From positions 124,001-188,000 of the forward strand of contig JANQEE010000030.1 in the NCBI GenBank assembly GCA_028278525.1: a DNA stretch of 64,000 nt, read 5' to 3'. The position numbers and the translations under genes are program-made. Below are positions 18,560 through 27,678 of this stretch, one piece after another; within the stretch, counting starts at the first letter, position 1, and each line of letters opens with the position of its first letter. The stretch comes from Minwuiaceae bacterium (GTDB taxonomy: Bacteria; Pseudomonadota; Alphaproteobacteria; Minwuiales; Minwuiaceae). The notes under the pieces were generated by a model. It made no database searches and was not told where the DNA came from. It saw nothing but the letters and a program-made list of their open reading frames with translations.

Positions 18560-20125
18560 TCAGTTCAATGAAACGCCGAGGCTCTTTGCCCGGAAGTCCA
18601 TGAACGGCGTGCTGGTCGGCGACCAGTCGACCGACGCCGCCTTGCCGTAGAACATGGGCAGGTTGTAGAGGTGGGTGCCCGGCGGGTCCTGTTTCCAGAT
18701 TTCCAGCATCTTCCGGTGCGCCTCCCGCCGCGTCGCGTGGTCGAGCGACAGCAGGCCCTCGCCCGCGTCCTTGAACGCGGCGTTCGACCAGTACTTCTTG
18801 ACGACGAAATGGCCGTCCGGCCCGTAATTCCGGTAGAGCTGGCCAATGGGATCGGGATAGACCGCGTTGTTCGAGGTATTGGTGATGCCGCGGATGCCGT
18901 TGTCTTTTTCGGCCCCGACCTGAGCCCAACTTTCCTTGAGCTGAAGCGTGACGTTGAAGCCGACGTCCTTCCACATCTGCTGCAGGACCTGGGCGATCGT
19001 CACCTCGCCGGTGTAGTAGTCGGTGAGGTACCAGTAGGGGATCTCTTCGCCGTTGTAGCCGGCCTCCTTCATCAGTTGGCGGGCGCGATCGGGGTCGTAG
19101 GTCGTCGGCTCGAAATCCTCGATGTACATGGCGCCGAAGGCTTTCATCTGAAAGCCGTTGGATATGCTGGTCTTGCCGTGGAAGATCGAGTCGACGATCA
19201 GCTTCCGGTCGATCGCCAGGCTGAGCGCGCGCCGGATGCGGGGATCGGACAACATCGGGTGGCGGGTGTCGTAGATCAGGCTGCGGATATTCTGGATGGC
19301 GCCGCCGACCACCTCGGTTTTCGGGTTGTTCAAGATGGTTTCGAACTGGTCAGGCGAGATCTCGGTGATGATCTGGTACTCGCCAGCCAGCAGACCGGCG
19401 ATCCGCGCGCCCGTTTCCGGCACGACTTTCAAGGTGAACGAGGCGACCGGCGCCTTCGCGCCCCAATAGCCGTCGAACCGTTCGAACCGCTGCAACTCGC
19501 CGGGACGCGCTTCGGCCAGCTTGTAGGGGCCGGTGCCGACCACGGCCTGGCCCCACTTGTCCCAATCGCCGACGGCCCGGTAGGCGTCCGCGCAGGGCAC
19601 CTCGCTCATGTAATTGGCCAGGCGCAGTTCGAACAGCGGGTCCGGACCCGAGGTTTCGAAGCGCACGGTATGGGGGGTCAAGGCCTCGACCGATTTGATG
19701 ATGCCGAGCTGGCCGCGCGCCTCCAGATAGCCCGGCGCGTCTTCGCCCTGGAACCGTTCAGGACCGAACATGATCTCCACGTCCTCGGCGTTGAACGGCT
19801 CGCCGTTATGGCAGGCGACACCCTCGCGCAGAGACATCTCAAGCACCGTCGGCGATACCCGCTTCCACGACGTCGCCAGGCCGGGCTTGAGTTCACCGGT
19901 CCGGTAGTCGTAGCGGATCAGCGTCTCCAGGTGGTTCTGCGAAACCCGCCAGTTGACGTTCGCCATGATGCCCATTGGGTCCAGGTGCGGCGTCAGATTG
20001 GTGACGCCGATCATGAGGTTCGTGTCCGACTGCGCCGCCGCCAGCCCCGGCGCGCCGATGCCGCAGGCCAGCACGGCGAGACACAAGCCGCGCCTGCCCT
20101 GCTTGATGTGTCGACCGATACGCAT
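18560..20125 (-). CDS. Dpp-type periplasmic substrate-binding protein (SBP_bac_5)
   Basis: 521 residues, typical of cluster C binding proteins. A signal peptide (hydrophobic core LCLAVLACGIGAPGLAAA, cleavage near AAAQS) precedes the mature domain. Family landmarks: WKRVSPTVLEMSLREGV with CHNGEPFNAEDV, then GTGPYKLAEARPGE and RRALSLAIDRKLIVD. First gene of the A-D-F-B-C operon, divergent from DeoR. Ligand could be a peptide, opine or glycoside; the co-transcribed phosphodiesterase hints at a phosphorylated or ester-linked compound. Confidence 0.94.
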   Translation of the reverse strand: MRIGRHIKQGRRGLCLAVLACGIGAPGLAAAQSDTNLMIGVTNLTPHLDPMGIMANVNWRVSQNHLETLIRYDYRTGELKPGLATSWKRVSPTVLEMSLREGVACHNGEPFNAEDVEIMFGPERFQGEDAPGYLEARGQLGIIKSVEALTPHTVRFETSGPDPLFELRLANYMSEVPCADAYRAVGDWDKWGQAVVGTGPYKLAEARPGELQRFERFDGYWGAKAPVASFTLKVVPETGARIAGLLAGEYQIITEISPDQFETILNNPKTEVVGGAIQNIRSLIYDTRHPMLSDPRIRRALSLAIDRKLIVDSIFHGKTSISNGFQMKAFGAMYIEDFEPTTYDPDRARQLMKEAGYNGEEIPYWYLTDYYTGEVTIAQVLQQMWKDVGFNVTLQLKESWAQVGAEKDNGIRGITNTSNNAVYPDPIGQLYRNYGPDGHFVVKKYWSNAAFKDAGEGLLSLDHATRREAHRKMLEIWKQDPPGTHLYNLPMFYGKAASVDWSPTSTPFMDFRAKSLGVSLN

Positions 20126-20216
20126 TGCTTCCCCTCCACGGAATAAAGTCAGTTCCGGCGCTCGCCGCCATTGGTTGGGAGCCTAGACGGGGTTTATGAC
20201 AGATCGATGTTTGTTT

Positions 20217-20241
20217 TGTTCGATTTGTTTGTTTGTGAACA
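20217..20241. promoter_or_regulatory. TGTTC-N15-GAACA inverted repeat, candidate DeoR operator
   Basis: Half-sites at 20217-20221 and 20237-20241 sit in a T/G-rich patch between the divergent binding-protein and DeoR genes. TGTTCG-type half-sites are known for DeoR/GlpR relatives. The long spacer makes this a weak call. Confidence 0.35.
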
Positions 20242-20324
20242 TCGCCGGCGACGCTATTATCGGCCCGCGGCTGGCGCTCGAACGTCGAAGCCGCGCGTAT
20301 TCGTCCATACGAGGGGCCTGTCGA

Positions 20325-21110
20325 TTGCCTTTGAACGATCTCCGTCAGGAGCAGATCCTCGAAATCCTGGAAGAAAACCGGGAGGTTCAGGTCGCGCGTC
20401 TTGCGGAGCAGCTCCAGGTGTCGGAAATGACGATCCGCCGGGACCTCAAGCTGCTGGAGCAGCGTGGCCGCCTGAAACGCGTCTACGGCGGGGCCGTCGC
20501 TACCGCGAACTACGCCTTCACTTCGGTCGAGTCGCGCGCGTCGATCAATGCCGCAGAAAAAGAGCGGATTGCTGCAATCGCCGAAACGCTTGTGGCGAAA
20601 GACATGCGGATCTACGTCGACGGCGGATCCACGACACTTTCATTGGCGCATCGTTTGGCGTTTGGCCCGGCCGCACACTACACCACCAGCTCGATTGCCG
20701 TGGCGCAGGCCATCGCATCGGGCGGCGTATCCGAAGTTACGCTGCTGGGCGGAACCTTACGCCGCAACGCGGGAACGTTGATCGGACCGGAATGCCTTGA
20801 AATGCTGGAACGGCGCAGCTTCGATATCGTGTTCGCCGGTATCGCCGCGATCCATCCGCGGCACGGTTTTCTCGACCCGACGGAATGGCACGCCTATCAG
20901 GCCAGGGTCCTGCGCCAGCGATCGGAGCAGGTGGTGATTCTGGCCGATCATTCGAAGTTCGAAGCGAACAGCGACATTCGCAGTTTCGACTTTGCCGACG
21001 TCGACATGTTGATCACCGACCGCGACCCGCCGGAGGCTTATGCAGGCCGCCTTGCCGAAGCCGGCATCCGGCTGCTTTGGCCGGGACAAGACTATCGGGA
21101 GCGTCGTTAA
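20325..21110 (+). CDS. DeoR/GlpR family transcriptional regulator
   Basis: 261 residues if started at TTG 20325, which has GAGGGG 8 nt upstream and puts the helix-turn-helix at the family position. An in-frame ATG at 20196 would add 43 unrelated, Cys-rich residues. N-terminal domain: RQEQILEILEENREVQVARL, then VSEMTIRRDLKLLEQRG and the family GGAV. The sugar-phosphate sensor half has IYVDGGSTTLSLAHRL, TLLGGTLRRNAGTLIGPE and ILADHSKFE. Divergent from the Dpp-type operon it probably controls, with a phosphorylated effector likely. Confidence 0.9.
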   Translation: MPLNDLRQEQILEILEENREVQVARLAEQLQVSEMTIRRDLKLLEQRGRLKRVYGGAVATANYAFTSVESRASINAAEKERIAAIAETLVAKDMRIYVDGGSTTLSLAHRLAFGPAAHYTTSSIAVAQAIASGGVSEVTLLGGTLRRNAGTLIGPECLEMLERRSFDIVFAGIAAIHPRHGFLDPTEWHAYQARVLRQRSEQVVILADHSKFEANSDIRSFDFADVDMLITDRDPPEAYAGRLAEAGIRLLWPGQDYRERR

Positions 21111-21154
21111 GGCTGCGCCGGATTCACCGAGCCGCCGAGCCCTGAGTTCGCCGA

Positions 21155-21898
21155 TCAGGCCAGGGGCGTGCCGGGCGGCGGACGCTTGTCGGGGCCGGCC
21201 CTGGCGCGCAACTCGTCGTAATAGCTGCGGATCCGGTCTGCCATTGCGTCGTCGATGTCGTAGCCGAGCCCTTCGTTTTCCAACGCGTCTTTGGCGTAGG
21301 CGATGGCGCCGCGCGCGTCGTCCATCAAGCCGGCGCTCTCGAAGCAGTCCGCGGCGTAGTAGTAGAAGATCGGGTCGATCATCATCGGCGCCGTCGCCGC
21401 ATAGCACTCTGCCGCGACTTTCGCGCCGGCGCGCCGCCAGACGATGTTGAAGCCGTTGATGAAGGGAAGCGGCTGGTCCGGCCGCAGGACCTGAAGCAGC
21501 GCGTACATCGCGGCCGCATCTTCGTCATTGCCGCTTTCGTCGGCGGTCGCCGCTCGATCCAGCAGTGCGGCGAAGGCGTCGTCGTCGCAGAGCGCGTTGG
21601 ACTCGAATAGATCGCCCGATTCCGTCAGCCGGTCCATGCGCTCCAGGACCGAGCGCGCCCTGCCGTCGGGGTCGTCCTGCAGGAACAGATTGCGGGCCCG
21701 GTTCACGGCCTCCTGCTGCTGCCGCACGAGATGGGGCAGCACCTTCTGCATGGCCGCCTCGAAGTCCTGCGACGTGCCGCGGATCTGGCCGGGCTCCAGC
21801 TTGCTGGCATCGAAGCCCAGGCGGAACAGCTCGCGAAGCGGCTCGGGAAGACCGAACCCGTCGTTGTCAGTTGGTGTCGATTTGGGGTCGTTTGCCAT
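21155..21898 (-). CDS. TPR protein resembling SycD/LcrH-type secretion chaperones
   Basis: 247 residues. Residues about 1-110 are charged and helical. About 115-235 hold three degenerate TPRs: EDAAAMYALLQVLRPDQPLP, then AAECYAATAPMMIDP and FYYYAADCFESAGLMDDARG. The pattern of alternating small and aromatic residues, DP before an aromatic run and an alanine-rich last repeat is that of class II type III secretion chaperones, although this protein is longer than the usual ~160 residues. It lies 113 bp downstream of the large secreted-like protein gene on the same strand, as translocator/effector-chaperone pairs do. A generic TPR adaptor is the alternative. Confidence 0.6.
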   Translation of the reverse strand: MANDPKSTPTDNDGFGLPEPLRELFRLGFDASKLEPGQIRGTSQDFEAAMQKVLPHLVRQQQEAVNRARNLFLQDDPDGRARSVLERMDRLTESGDLFESNALCDDDAFAALLDRAATADESGNDEDAAAMYALLQVLRPDQPLPFINGFNIVWRRAGAKVAAECYAATAPMMIDPIFYYYAADCFESAGLMDDARGAIAYAKDALENEGLGYDIDDAMADRIRSYYDELRARAGPDKRPPPGTPLA

Positions 21899-22011
21899 GC
21901 TTTCGTCCTGGTCGTTCGGTTCCCGTGCCCGAAGCGTATTACGTACGGCGATATCAGGGCCGACGATATCGCGTTGCCGAAGCTTTCGCTCAGAAGCAGC
22001 CTAGGTTCGCT

Positions 22012-24951
22012 CTAGTGCTGCGAATTATCTTCCTCTTCCACCAAACCTGGATTTAACCGGTCTGCGGCCGATCCAGCATCATTGCCGCCGCTGGCCTCAG
22101 CCCTGATATTGTGCACAAACTGGTCTATATTTGAATGTCCCTGCCGGTCGCGGTAATTTGAGATGGTATTGGCAAGTGCCCGCGCGTCCAGGCCATTGTA
22201 GCCCCCGATCTCTCCTTTTCTTCTGGGTTTTTGCCTGAGGGCATTGGTCAGTTGGTTCAGACGGTCGGCGTCGCCGGGATGGAACCCCGTCTCAATGCGG
22301 TCGTTGACGAAACTTGCCAGTTCCTCGAAATGGCTGATTTTGTAGCGTTCGACCAGGTCATTGTCATTGTTGTTGGATGGGGATTCCCACAGGAAAGCCG
22401 TCGCATTCAGCAGCGCGCCGCGCAAGCTTTCATCTTCAATGTAGTAGTTCGCCAAATGGTCGAGCACACTCAATTGAGCGGATATCACGTTGACGGACAT
22501 CTCGGCACCAGACTCCTGAACGCGGTTCTTCCCGGTGCTCGACGAGGACGACGCAAACAGCCGGCTGAAGATGCCTCTTTTGGCTTTCCCGCGCCGGCGC
22601 TGCTCTTGAAGACCTTCCAAATTCTTGAGCGAGGTTCGGAGCTCTCGGCTCAGGTTGAGCATGTAATCGTCGATCTCGAGTTCCGGCACTTCGTCTTCGG
22701 CTGCATCGCTGTCGAGCTCAGGATCAGCCTCAGACACATCGTCTTTCGGCGGCGGATCGGTGACATCCTCGCGTTCCCCGGTCCCGGCATAGACGCGATA
22801 GTATCTGTCCTTGTCGTTTTCGCCGGTTCCCCGCTCATAAAAGATCTGGTCCTGGAGTGTATAGTCAGCCCAGCCGTGCAGCGCCCCGACAATAGCGGTT
22901 TCCGATGTTTCCTTCGGTCTGTGGTGCGGCGGCGGGGCCTTTAGCCGATAGAAGTCGGGATAACTGATGAGGTGGGCGATGCCCTTGCCGCGCTGGCCGT
23001 CCTGCAGCTTTTCGCCTTCCGTTCCGATCGATACGAGCTTGTCCTGCCAGATTTGCCGGTATCCGAGACCCATGTTCAGGCTGCGCACGGCTCCGCTATG
23101 CAACTCCTGCGCATCGGTAGTGAACGTGGGGATATTGTTGGCGGCGCAGGAGTAGGCCGCCTTGCCGCCGCCCTGGGATGTGCCCGTCACGGCAAAGGTA
23201 CAGTTCGGCATGTTTTCCTGGACTATCTGGTTGAACCTGGCGGTTTGATTCGCGAAATCCTGGTAGTCGGCCCTGTCGCTGTATCCGATGTGGCCATACT
23301 TACCGTAGCCCTCCTGAGTGTCGCCCATACCCGCGTCTTCCTCCTCCGGAAGGACGCCTCTCATGCCGGACGCCGTATGGTAGACCATCGGCTGATCCCG
23401 GCCCGCCATCGCTCCGGAGGTATCGACGATAAGCGCCGCGCGGTTGCCGAGGGAGCGGTTCACCAATGCGCCGTCGTAAGCGATCTGTGTCTCTTCGTTC
23501 GATGGATCGCCATATTTGTATTCATTCGGCAACAGGTTGTAGAGCTTGAGGGCTTCTTTGTAGCCTGGTTCAAACGACCCGCCTTCGTCAGCCATCCCGA
23601 GATCTCTATACTCGCGGTAATCAGCTCCCTTCACCCATCCTGTTGCATATCTTTGCGTTTCCTTCAGAGATGATTTGTAACGCCGGTGAGTTTTTTGCCA
23701 CAGTTCTCGTTCGGAGAGGTTTGTTCCACTCTTTTTCTCCTTCGGCGCCTTCGCTTTGGCCTCTATCAGCACCGCCCTTTCAGCATCGGCCCAAATACGT
23801 TTTTTTAGGGCGCGCAGGCCGAAGCTATCGCGACAATCTTGGTCGTAGAGCGTCGCGCCGGGAGGAATGCGGCCATCGTCCCTGTCATTGGCCAGTTCAT
23901 CGAGGATGCCACAGAGCCCGACGCTGTATTGCTTGTTGCTTCGCATGTGACGCACCGCTCCGGCCAACTGATAGCGGACCTCCGGGATAGGCCTTTTTTT
24001 CGGGCGTTTGAAGAAAACCGGTTCCGCCAGCAATCTGGCGTCGCCGACAGGCTTCATGCGCCGCACGAATTCCGCGGCGGAGACGTTCTCCTTCTTGCCG
24101 GTCAGCGGATTGAAGTAGTCGAAGTTGCCCTGGATATCGGTGACGTCTCTGGCGCTCTTGGGCCGCTTGCGGCGCGCTGCGCTGATGCCGCGGGCGGCAA
24201 CGGACAGGACAGCGCCGCCCGGTGTGGCGGCAATCTCCGCCCCGGTGGTCAGGTTGTCCGGTAGGGCCGACAACGGCTCATTGGTCGACTCGAGGAACTG
24301 CCCGACGACTCCCGGTATCGCGTGGGCGAAGTACCCGGCCACGGGGACCGCGACCACGCACAGGCAGGCCGCGTTCCAAGCCATTTTACCGGTGTAGGCC
24401 CAGCCGCTCGGGTCTCTGTTGTATTCCTGGTCCTGTTTGTACTGGACCGTCAGGTCGGCCATTCTCTGCGCCCTGTTCAGGACGCCGAGGCCGGCGCCGA
24501 CGGCGAGCAGCGGCCCACCGACCGCGGCGCCGACCCCGGTCATGCACAGCGCCGAGCCGGTCACCATAAGCGCGGTCGACAGCCACGGAGAGCTCTTGCG
24601 CCAGTAGTTGCCCCACCGGGTGTTGCGCCCGCCCATGGGAATAGCCGCGGCTTTCTGGAGACAGCGCACCCACCGCTTGGTGGAATCCTCGGTCTGCTGG
24701 TCGTCGCGCAGGATCCGCCGTTTGTCGACGTTGGCGGCGCGGTCCGAGACGACAGCGCCGCCGCGGCCCGAACCGGCAGCTTGAGCGACGATGTCCTGCT
24801 GCTGCGGGTCAAGCAGGGGGTTTACTTGATCCATAGCCCACTTGGCATCGGCCGGGTGCCGGTACAGCTCCTCCTCTCGCTTCGAATCGCTCGAGGAGGC
24901 GTAAAAGGAATCCCCCGATACGACGCTTTCGCTGCCAGAGATATCGGTCAT
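22012..24951 (-). CDS. Large putative secreted protein with alpha/beta-hydrolase (lipase-like) domain and two hydrophobic segments
   Basis: 979 residues from ATG 24951 (MTDISGSESVVSG); a TTG 27 bases upstream is possible. Residues 1-30 are very Ser-rich without a Sec signal, as in type III secreted proteins. Two hydrophobic stretches occupy about 123-156 (Gly/Ala-rich) and 191-219. A lipase-type region spans about 490-700: GNRAALIVDTSGAM, then the nucleophile elbow FAVTGTSQGGGKAAYS (Ser about 592). Candidate Asp is in ISYPDFYRL (about 666) and His in GALHGWADY (about 692). The C-terminus is acidic and low-complexity. Base composition looks less GC-rich than its neighbours, suggesting transfer. 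No family assigned with confidence; lipase-type effector is inference. Confidence 0.6.
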   Translation of the reverse strand: MTDISGSESVVSGDSFYASSSDSKREEELYRHPADAKWAMDQVNPLLDPQQQDIVAQAAGSGRGGAVVSDRAANVDKRRILRDDQQTEDSTKRWVRCLQKAAAIPMGGRNTRWGNYWRKSSPWLSTALMVTGSALCMTGVGAAVGGPLLAVGAGLGVLNRAQRMADLTVQYKQDQEYNRDPSGWAYTGKMAWNAACLCVVAVPVAGYFAHAIPGVVGQFLESTNEPLSALPDNLTTGAEIAATPGGAVLSVAARGISAARRKRPKSARDVTDIQGNFDYFNPLTGKKENVSAAEFVRRMKPVGDARLLAEPVFFKRPKKRPIPEVRYQLAGAVRHMRSNKQYSVGLCGILDELANDRDDGRIPPGATLYDQDCRDSFGLRALKKRIWADAERAVLIEAKAKAPKEKKSGTNLSERELWQKTHRRYKSSLKETQRYATGWVKGADYREYRDLGMADEGGSFEPGYKEALKLYNLLPNEYKYGDPSNEETQIAYDGALVNRSLGNRAALIVDTSGAMAGRDQPMVYHTASGMRGVLPEEEDAGMGDTQEGYGKYGHIGYSDRADYQDFANQTARFNQIVQENMPNCTFAVTGTSQGGGKAAYSCAANNIPTFTTDAQELHSGAVRSLNMGLGYRQIWQDKLVSIGTEGEKLQDGQRGKGIAHLISYPDFYRLKAPPPHHRPKETSETAIVGALHGWADYTLQDQIFYERGTGENDKDRYYRVYAGTGEREDVTDPPPKDDVSEADPELDSDAAEDEVPELEIDDYMLNLSRELRTSLKNLEGLQEQRRRGKAKRGIFSRLFASSSSSTGKNRVQESGAEMSVNVISAQLSVLDHLANYYIEDESLRGALLNATAFLWESPSNNNDNDLVERYKISHFEELASFVNDRIETGFHPGDADRLNQLTNALRQKPRRKGEIGGYNGLDARALANTISNYRDRQGHSNIDQFVHNIRAEASGGNDAGSAADRLNPGLVEEEDNSQH

Positions 24952-25208
24952 AAGGCTATTCCCACCATTCGCGCGCAAAGTTCACGGACGCCGCGACCTC
25001 AGTTGCATCCGTGTTATCAAACATTCCGTGCCTGAAGAACGCCTCCGGTCGTCCGTTTTCGTCCGATTTCGGCAGCGGCGGTCGAGAAAGAGCGGGAGGC
25101 AGGCGACAAGACCGCCGGGCCGAAGCGTACGGACGTCGTGGTGGGCGAGCGAATGAAATGCGACTGAGCGACCGCCGCCGGCGGCGCCGCGCATCGTCTT
25201 AAGGAGTT

Positions 25209-25240
25209 GCCCGCCGCCGCGGTGGGACACGGCGGCGGGC
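25209..25240 (-). terminator. GC-rich hairpin after the TTC38-like gene
   Basis: 11-base arms (25209-25219 and 25230-25240) pair perfectly around 10 bases, starting 6 bp past the stop of the leftward TPR gene. No T-run follows, so terminator strength is uncertain. Confidence 0.45.
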
Positions 25241-25245
25241 ATCCG

Positions 25246-26586
25246 TCATGCGGCTTTTTCGCCGCCGACCGGTCCAACTTTTGCCCGCGTCAGGAACTTA
25301 CGGTTGACCGGGCTGTGCGGTTTAAGGGCCAGGCGTTCGTTGGCCAGGGCTTCGGCGACGTCGTTGAGCCCGCCGCGAAGCGCCGCTTCGGTGAGCGTCC
25401 AGTCGATCACGTCGCGCTGGGCGTGGCTGCCGCCGAAGCCGTTGACGATGAACCGCCCGGCATGCAGCTTCTCGACAGCCGCCGGATAGTCGCCGCGCCA
25501 GAAGGCGGCGAAGCCTTCGATCAGCGGCAGACCGATATTGACGGACCAGGCCGCGTTTTCCGACGCCGTCGGGTCGGTGTCGCGATAGACGGCGACGATA
25601 CGGTCGACGTCCTGGTTCCGGCCGGCGCCGAGATAGGCCATGACGCCGTGCCAGTCGTTGAACGAATAGAGCCGGCCGTCGGCGTGCAGGTCCCAGGTCT
25701 TGGCGAGTTCCGTCCAGCGGCCGCCGACATCGTGGCCGGCGAGGTGCAGGCGCCAGAGCAGCGCCGAGGCGTCGACCATGTCGACGGCGACCTCGCTTTT
25801 ACCGGAGCGGATCGGTCCGTCGTAAAGCGCCATCACCTCGTCGACCTGGCGGAGGTCCAGGTGATAGATCGCTTTGTGCCACCAGTTGTGCACCTGGAAG
25901 AAATTGTCGTCGCCCGACCAATAGGGCTCGCGCGCCGCCATCCAGCCGATGCCGTCCTGAGCCCGGCCCTGCATTTCCATCACATGGGCCACGGCATGGT
26001 GTGCCCAGCAGTCGAGCGGCTGTAGGTCGATCGCCTCGCGCCCGGCAGCCTCGGCCCGCGCGTAATCGCCGCTTTCCTCGAGCCCGAACGAATACCAGCC
26101 GAGAAGATAGGAGTAGCCTGGCATGTCCCTGGACCATTTCGGCAGGGCGCGGGCGATGCGGTCGCGCATGTCGCGGGCGTTGGCGCGGAAGAAGTCCATC
26201 AGGTGGCCGGACTGCAGCGCCACGATGTCGTGCGGATAGGCCATGTTGTGGCGGTCGAGCGCCACGGCCGCGGCCGTCCAGTCGCCGCCGAGCACGTGGT
26301 CGAGCGCCGCGATATGCGACGCCTCCCGCTCGTTCGTCGTAAGCTGCCGCGCCGTGTTGACGATGGTGGCCGCCTCGGCCGCCGCCTCCGGCTCCGTGGC
26401 GAGGGCGTAGAGATGCGCCTTGAAGATGTGCGCCATCGCGAAGTCCGGCGCCGCCTCGATCGCCTGATCGACGAGGGCGACGGGATCGCCCCGGTAGATA
26501 TTGAAGGCCTCGACGGCCTGATCAAAAAGGGCCGCCGCGTCGCCGGTCGCGCCCGAGAGACTGTTTCCTTGTCGGTCGGTTACCAT
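25246..26586 (-). CDS. TTC38-family tetratricopeptide repeat protein
   Basis: 446 residues, cytoplasmic, no signal peptide. Matches the bacterial relatives of TTC38: AFNIYRGDPVALVDQAIEAA, EREASHIAALDHVLGGDW, the centre PGYSYLLGWYSFGLEESGDY, AHHAVAHVMEMQGRAQDG and HNWWHKAIYHLDL, which are the most conserved family segments. TPR helices run through most of the length. Biochemical role unknown in bacteria. Single gene, with its own hairpin after the stop. Confidence 0.82.
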   Translation of the reverse strand: MVTDRQGNSLSGATGDAAALFDQAVEAFNIYRGDPVALVDQAIEAAPDFAMAHIFKAHLYALATEPEAAAEAATIVNTARQLTTNEREASHIAALDHVLGGDWTAAAVALDRHNMAYPHDIVALQSGHLMDFFRANARDMRDRIARALPKWSRDMPGYSYLLGWYSFGLEESGDYARAEAAGREAIDLQPLDCWAHHAVAHVMEMQGRAQDGIGWMAAREPYWSGDDNFFQVHNWWHKAIYHLDLRQVDEVMALYDGPIRSGKSEVAVDMVDASALLWRLHLAGHDVGGRWTELAKTWDLHADGRLYSFNDWHGVMAYLGAGRNQDVDRIVAVYRDTDPTASENAAWSVNIGLPLIEGFAAFWRGDYPAAVEKLHAGRFIVNGFGGSHAQRDVIDWTLTEAALRGGLNDVAEALANERLALKPHSPVNRKFLTRAKVGPVGGEKAA

Positions 26587-26883
26587 GATCCTTCTTCTCC
26601 TTGGTCGCCGGCACGGTTTAAGGATGATCCCTATCCGGCCGGTTTTAGATCTTTGTGTGATGCCGCTCGCTTCAAATGCCGATAGATTGTTCCTTAATTG
26701 TGCGGAACAGATATGTGTTCGCTGTACGGGACGCCAGTAGACTTATGGTCCGGTCGCCGGTCGTTCCCGGTTTATTAAGTAATCCAGTAAGTTAAGCGAT
26801 GTTCCGCCGTTCCGCGGACGGTTTCGGACGGCCGGATTTAATGTCAACTGTACTGTTGGTACTGCATCGGCGGGAGTAGGATT

Positions 26884-27540
26884 GTGGGAATAGTCACGCG
26901 CGACGCCAAGCCGTCGGGCACCCGAACCCAGATATTGGACGCGGCCGAGGCGGCCGTGCTTTCCAAAGGGTTCGGGGCGACGTCGATCGACGAACTGATC
27001 GCGGCCGTCGGCATATCCAGAAGCGGGTTCTTCTATCACTTCAAGGACAAAAGCGCGCTCGCGAAGGCGCTGCTGCAGCGGTATATCGAAGAGGACGACA
27101 AGATCTTCGACGACGTCCTCCGGCGCGCCGACGAACTGAGCGAAGATCCGCTGCATTCCTATCTGATCGCCCTGAAGATGCTGGCGGAGATCTTCGCCGA
27201 CCTGCCGAACGGGCATCCGGGCTGCATGGTCGCGTCCGTCTGCTATCACGAGCAGCTTTTTCAACGCGAGGTTCGCGACCTTAACGAGCAGGCGATTTTG
27301 AACTGGCGGCGCCGGTTCCGCGAACGGCTCGACCGTATCGCCGAGCGGTATCCGCCGCGTGTCGACGTCGACCTGGACGACCTGGCCGACATGCTGATGG
27401 CCGTCGCCGACGGCGGGATCATCCTGTCGCGGACCATTCACGATCCGATGGCGCTGCCGCGCCAGGTGATGTTGTACCGGGAATTCGTCCGGCTGGTTTT
27501 CAGCGAACCGGTGGTAACTGCCACGGGTCGTCCCGCGTAA
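26884..27540 (+). CDS. TetR/AcrR family transcriptional regulator
   Basis: 218 residues starting at GTG 26884, with GGGAG about 8 nt upstream. The DNA-binding domain covers residues about 12-60: TQILDAAEAAVLSKGFGAT, IDELIAAVGISRSGFFYHF, DKSALAKALL. The ligand domain is divergent (HPGCMVASVCYHEQLFQREV), a form common in regulators of fatty-acid or quinone metabolism. The AT-richer 297 bp before it must carry its promoter. Target unknown. Confidence 0.9.
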   Translation: MGIVTRDAKPSGTRTQILDAAEAAVLSKGFGATSIDELIAAVGISRSGFFYHFKDKSALAKALLQRYIEEDDKIFDDVLRRADELSEDPLHSYLIALKMLAEIFADLPNGHPGCMVASVCYHEQLFQREVRDLNEQAILNWRRRFRERLDRIAERYPPRVDVDLDDLADMLMAVADGGIILSRTIHDPMALPRQVMLYREFVRLVFSEPVVTATGRPA

Positions 27541-27621
27541 AGCGGCCGGTTTTCGCCGCGGCCGTTTCTGGAGGTGGACGAGGATTTCCTGGACAGTTTT
27601 CCGACCGCCAACCTGAAAGTT

Positions 27622-27654
27622 AAAAAAGCAAGGCCGGCGCATGGCCGGCCTTGC
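27622..27654 (-). terminator. Rho-independent terminator of the fasciclin gene
   Basis: Perfect 11-bp arms (27628-27638 and 27644-27654) with a 5-base loop. On the minus strand the stem is followed directly by six T residues (A-run at 27622-27627). It lies 25 bp past the fasciclin stop. Confidence 0.88.
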
Positions 27655-27678
27655 GGGTGACGGTGTTTCGGCGGTGCA

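Noticed and set aside
21155-24951. A complete type III secretion locus
   Set aside because: No ATPase, export gate, needle or secretin genes were found on either strand of the window; only the chaperone-like and secreted-like genes are present.
27622-27654. Possible attachment site or repeat near the fasciclin gene
   Set aside because: Fully explained as an intrinsic terminator (GC stem plus T-run).
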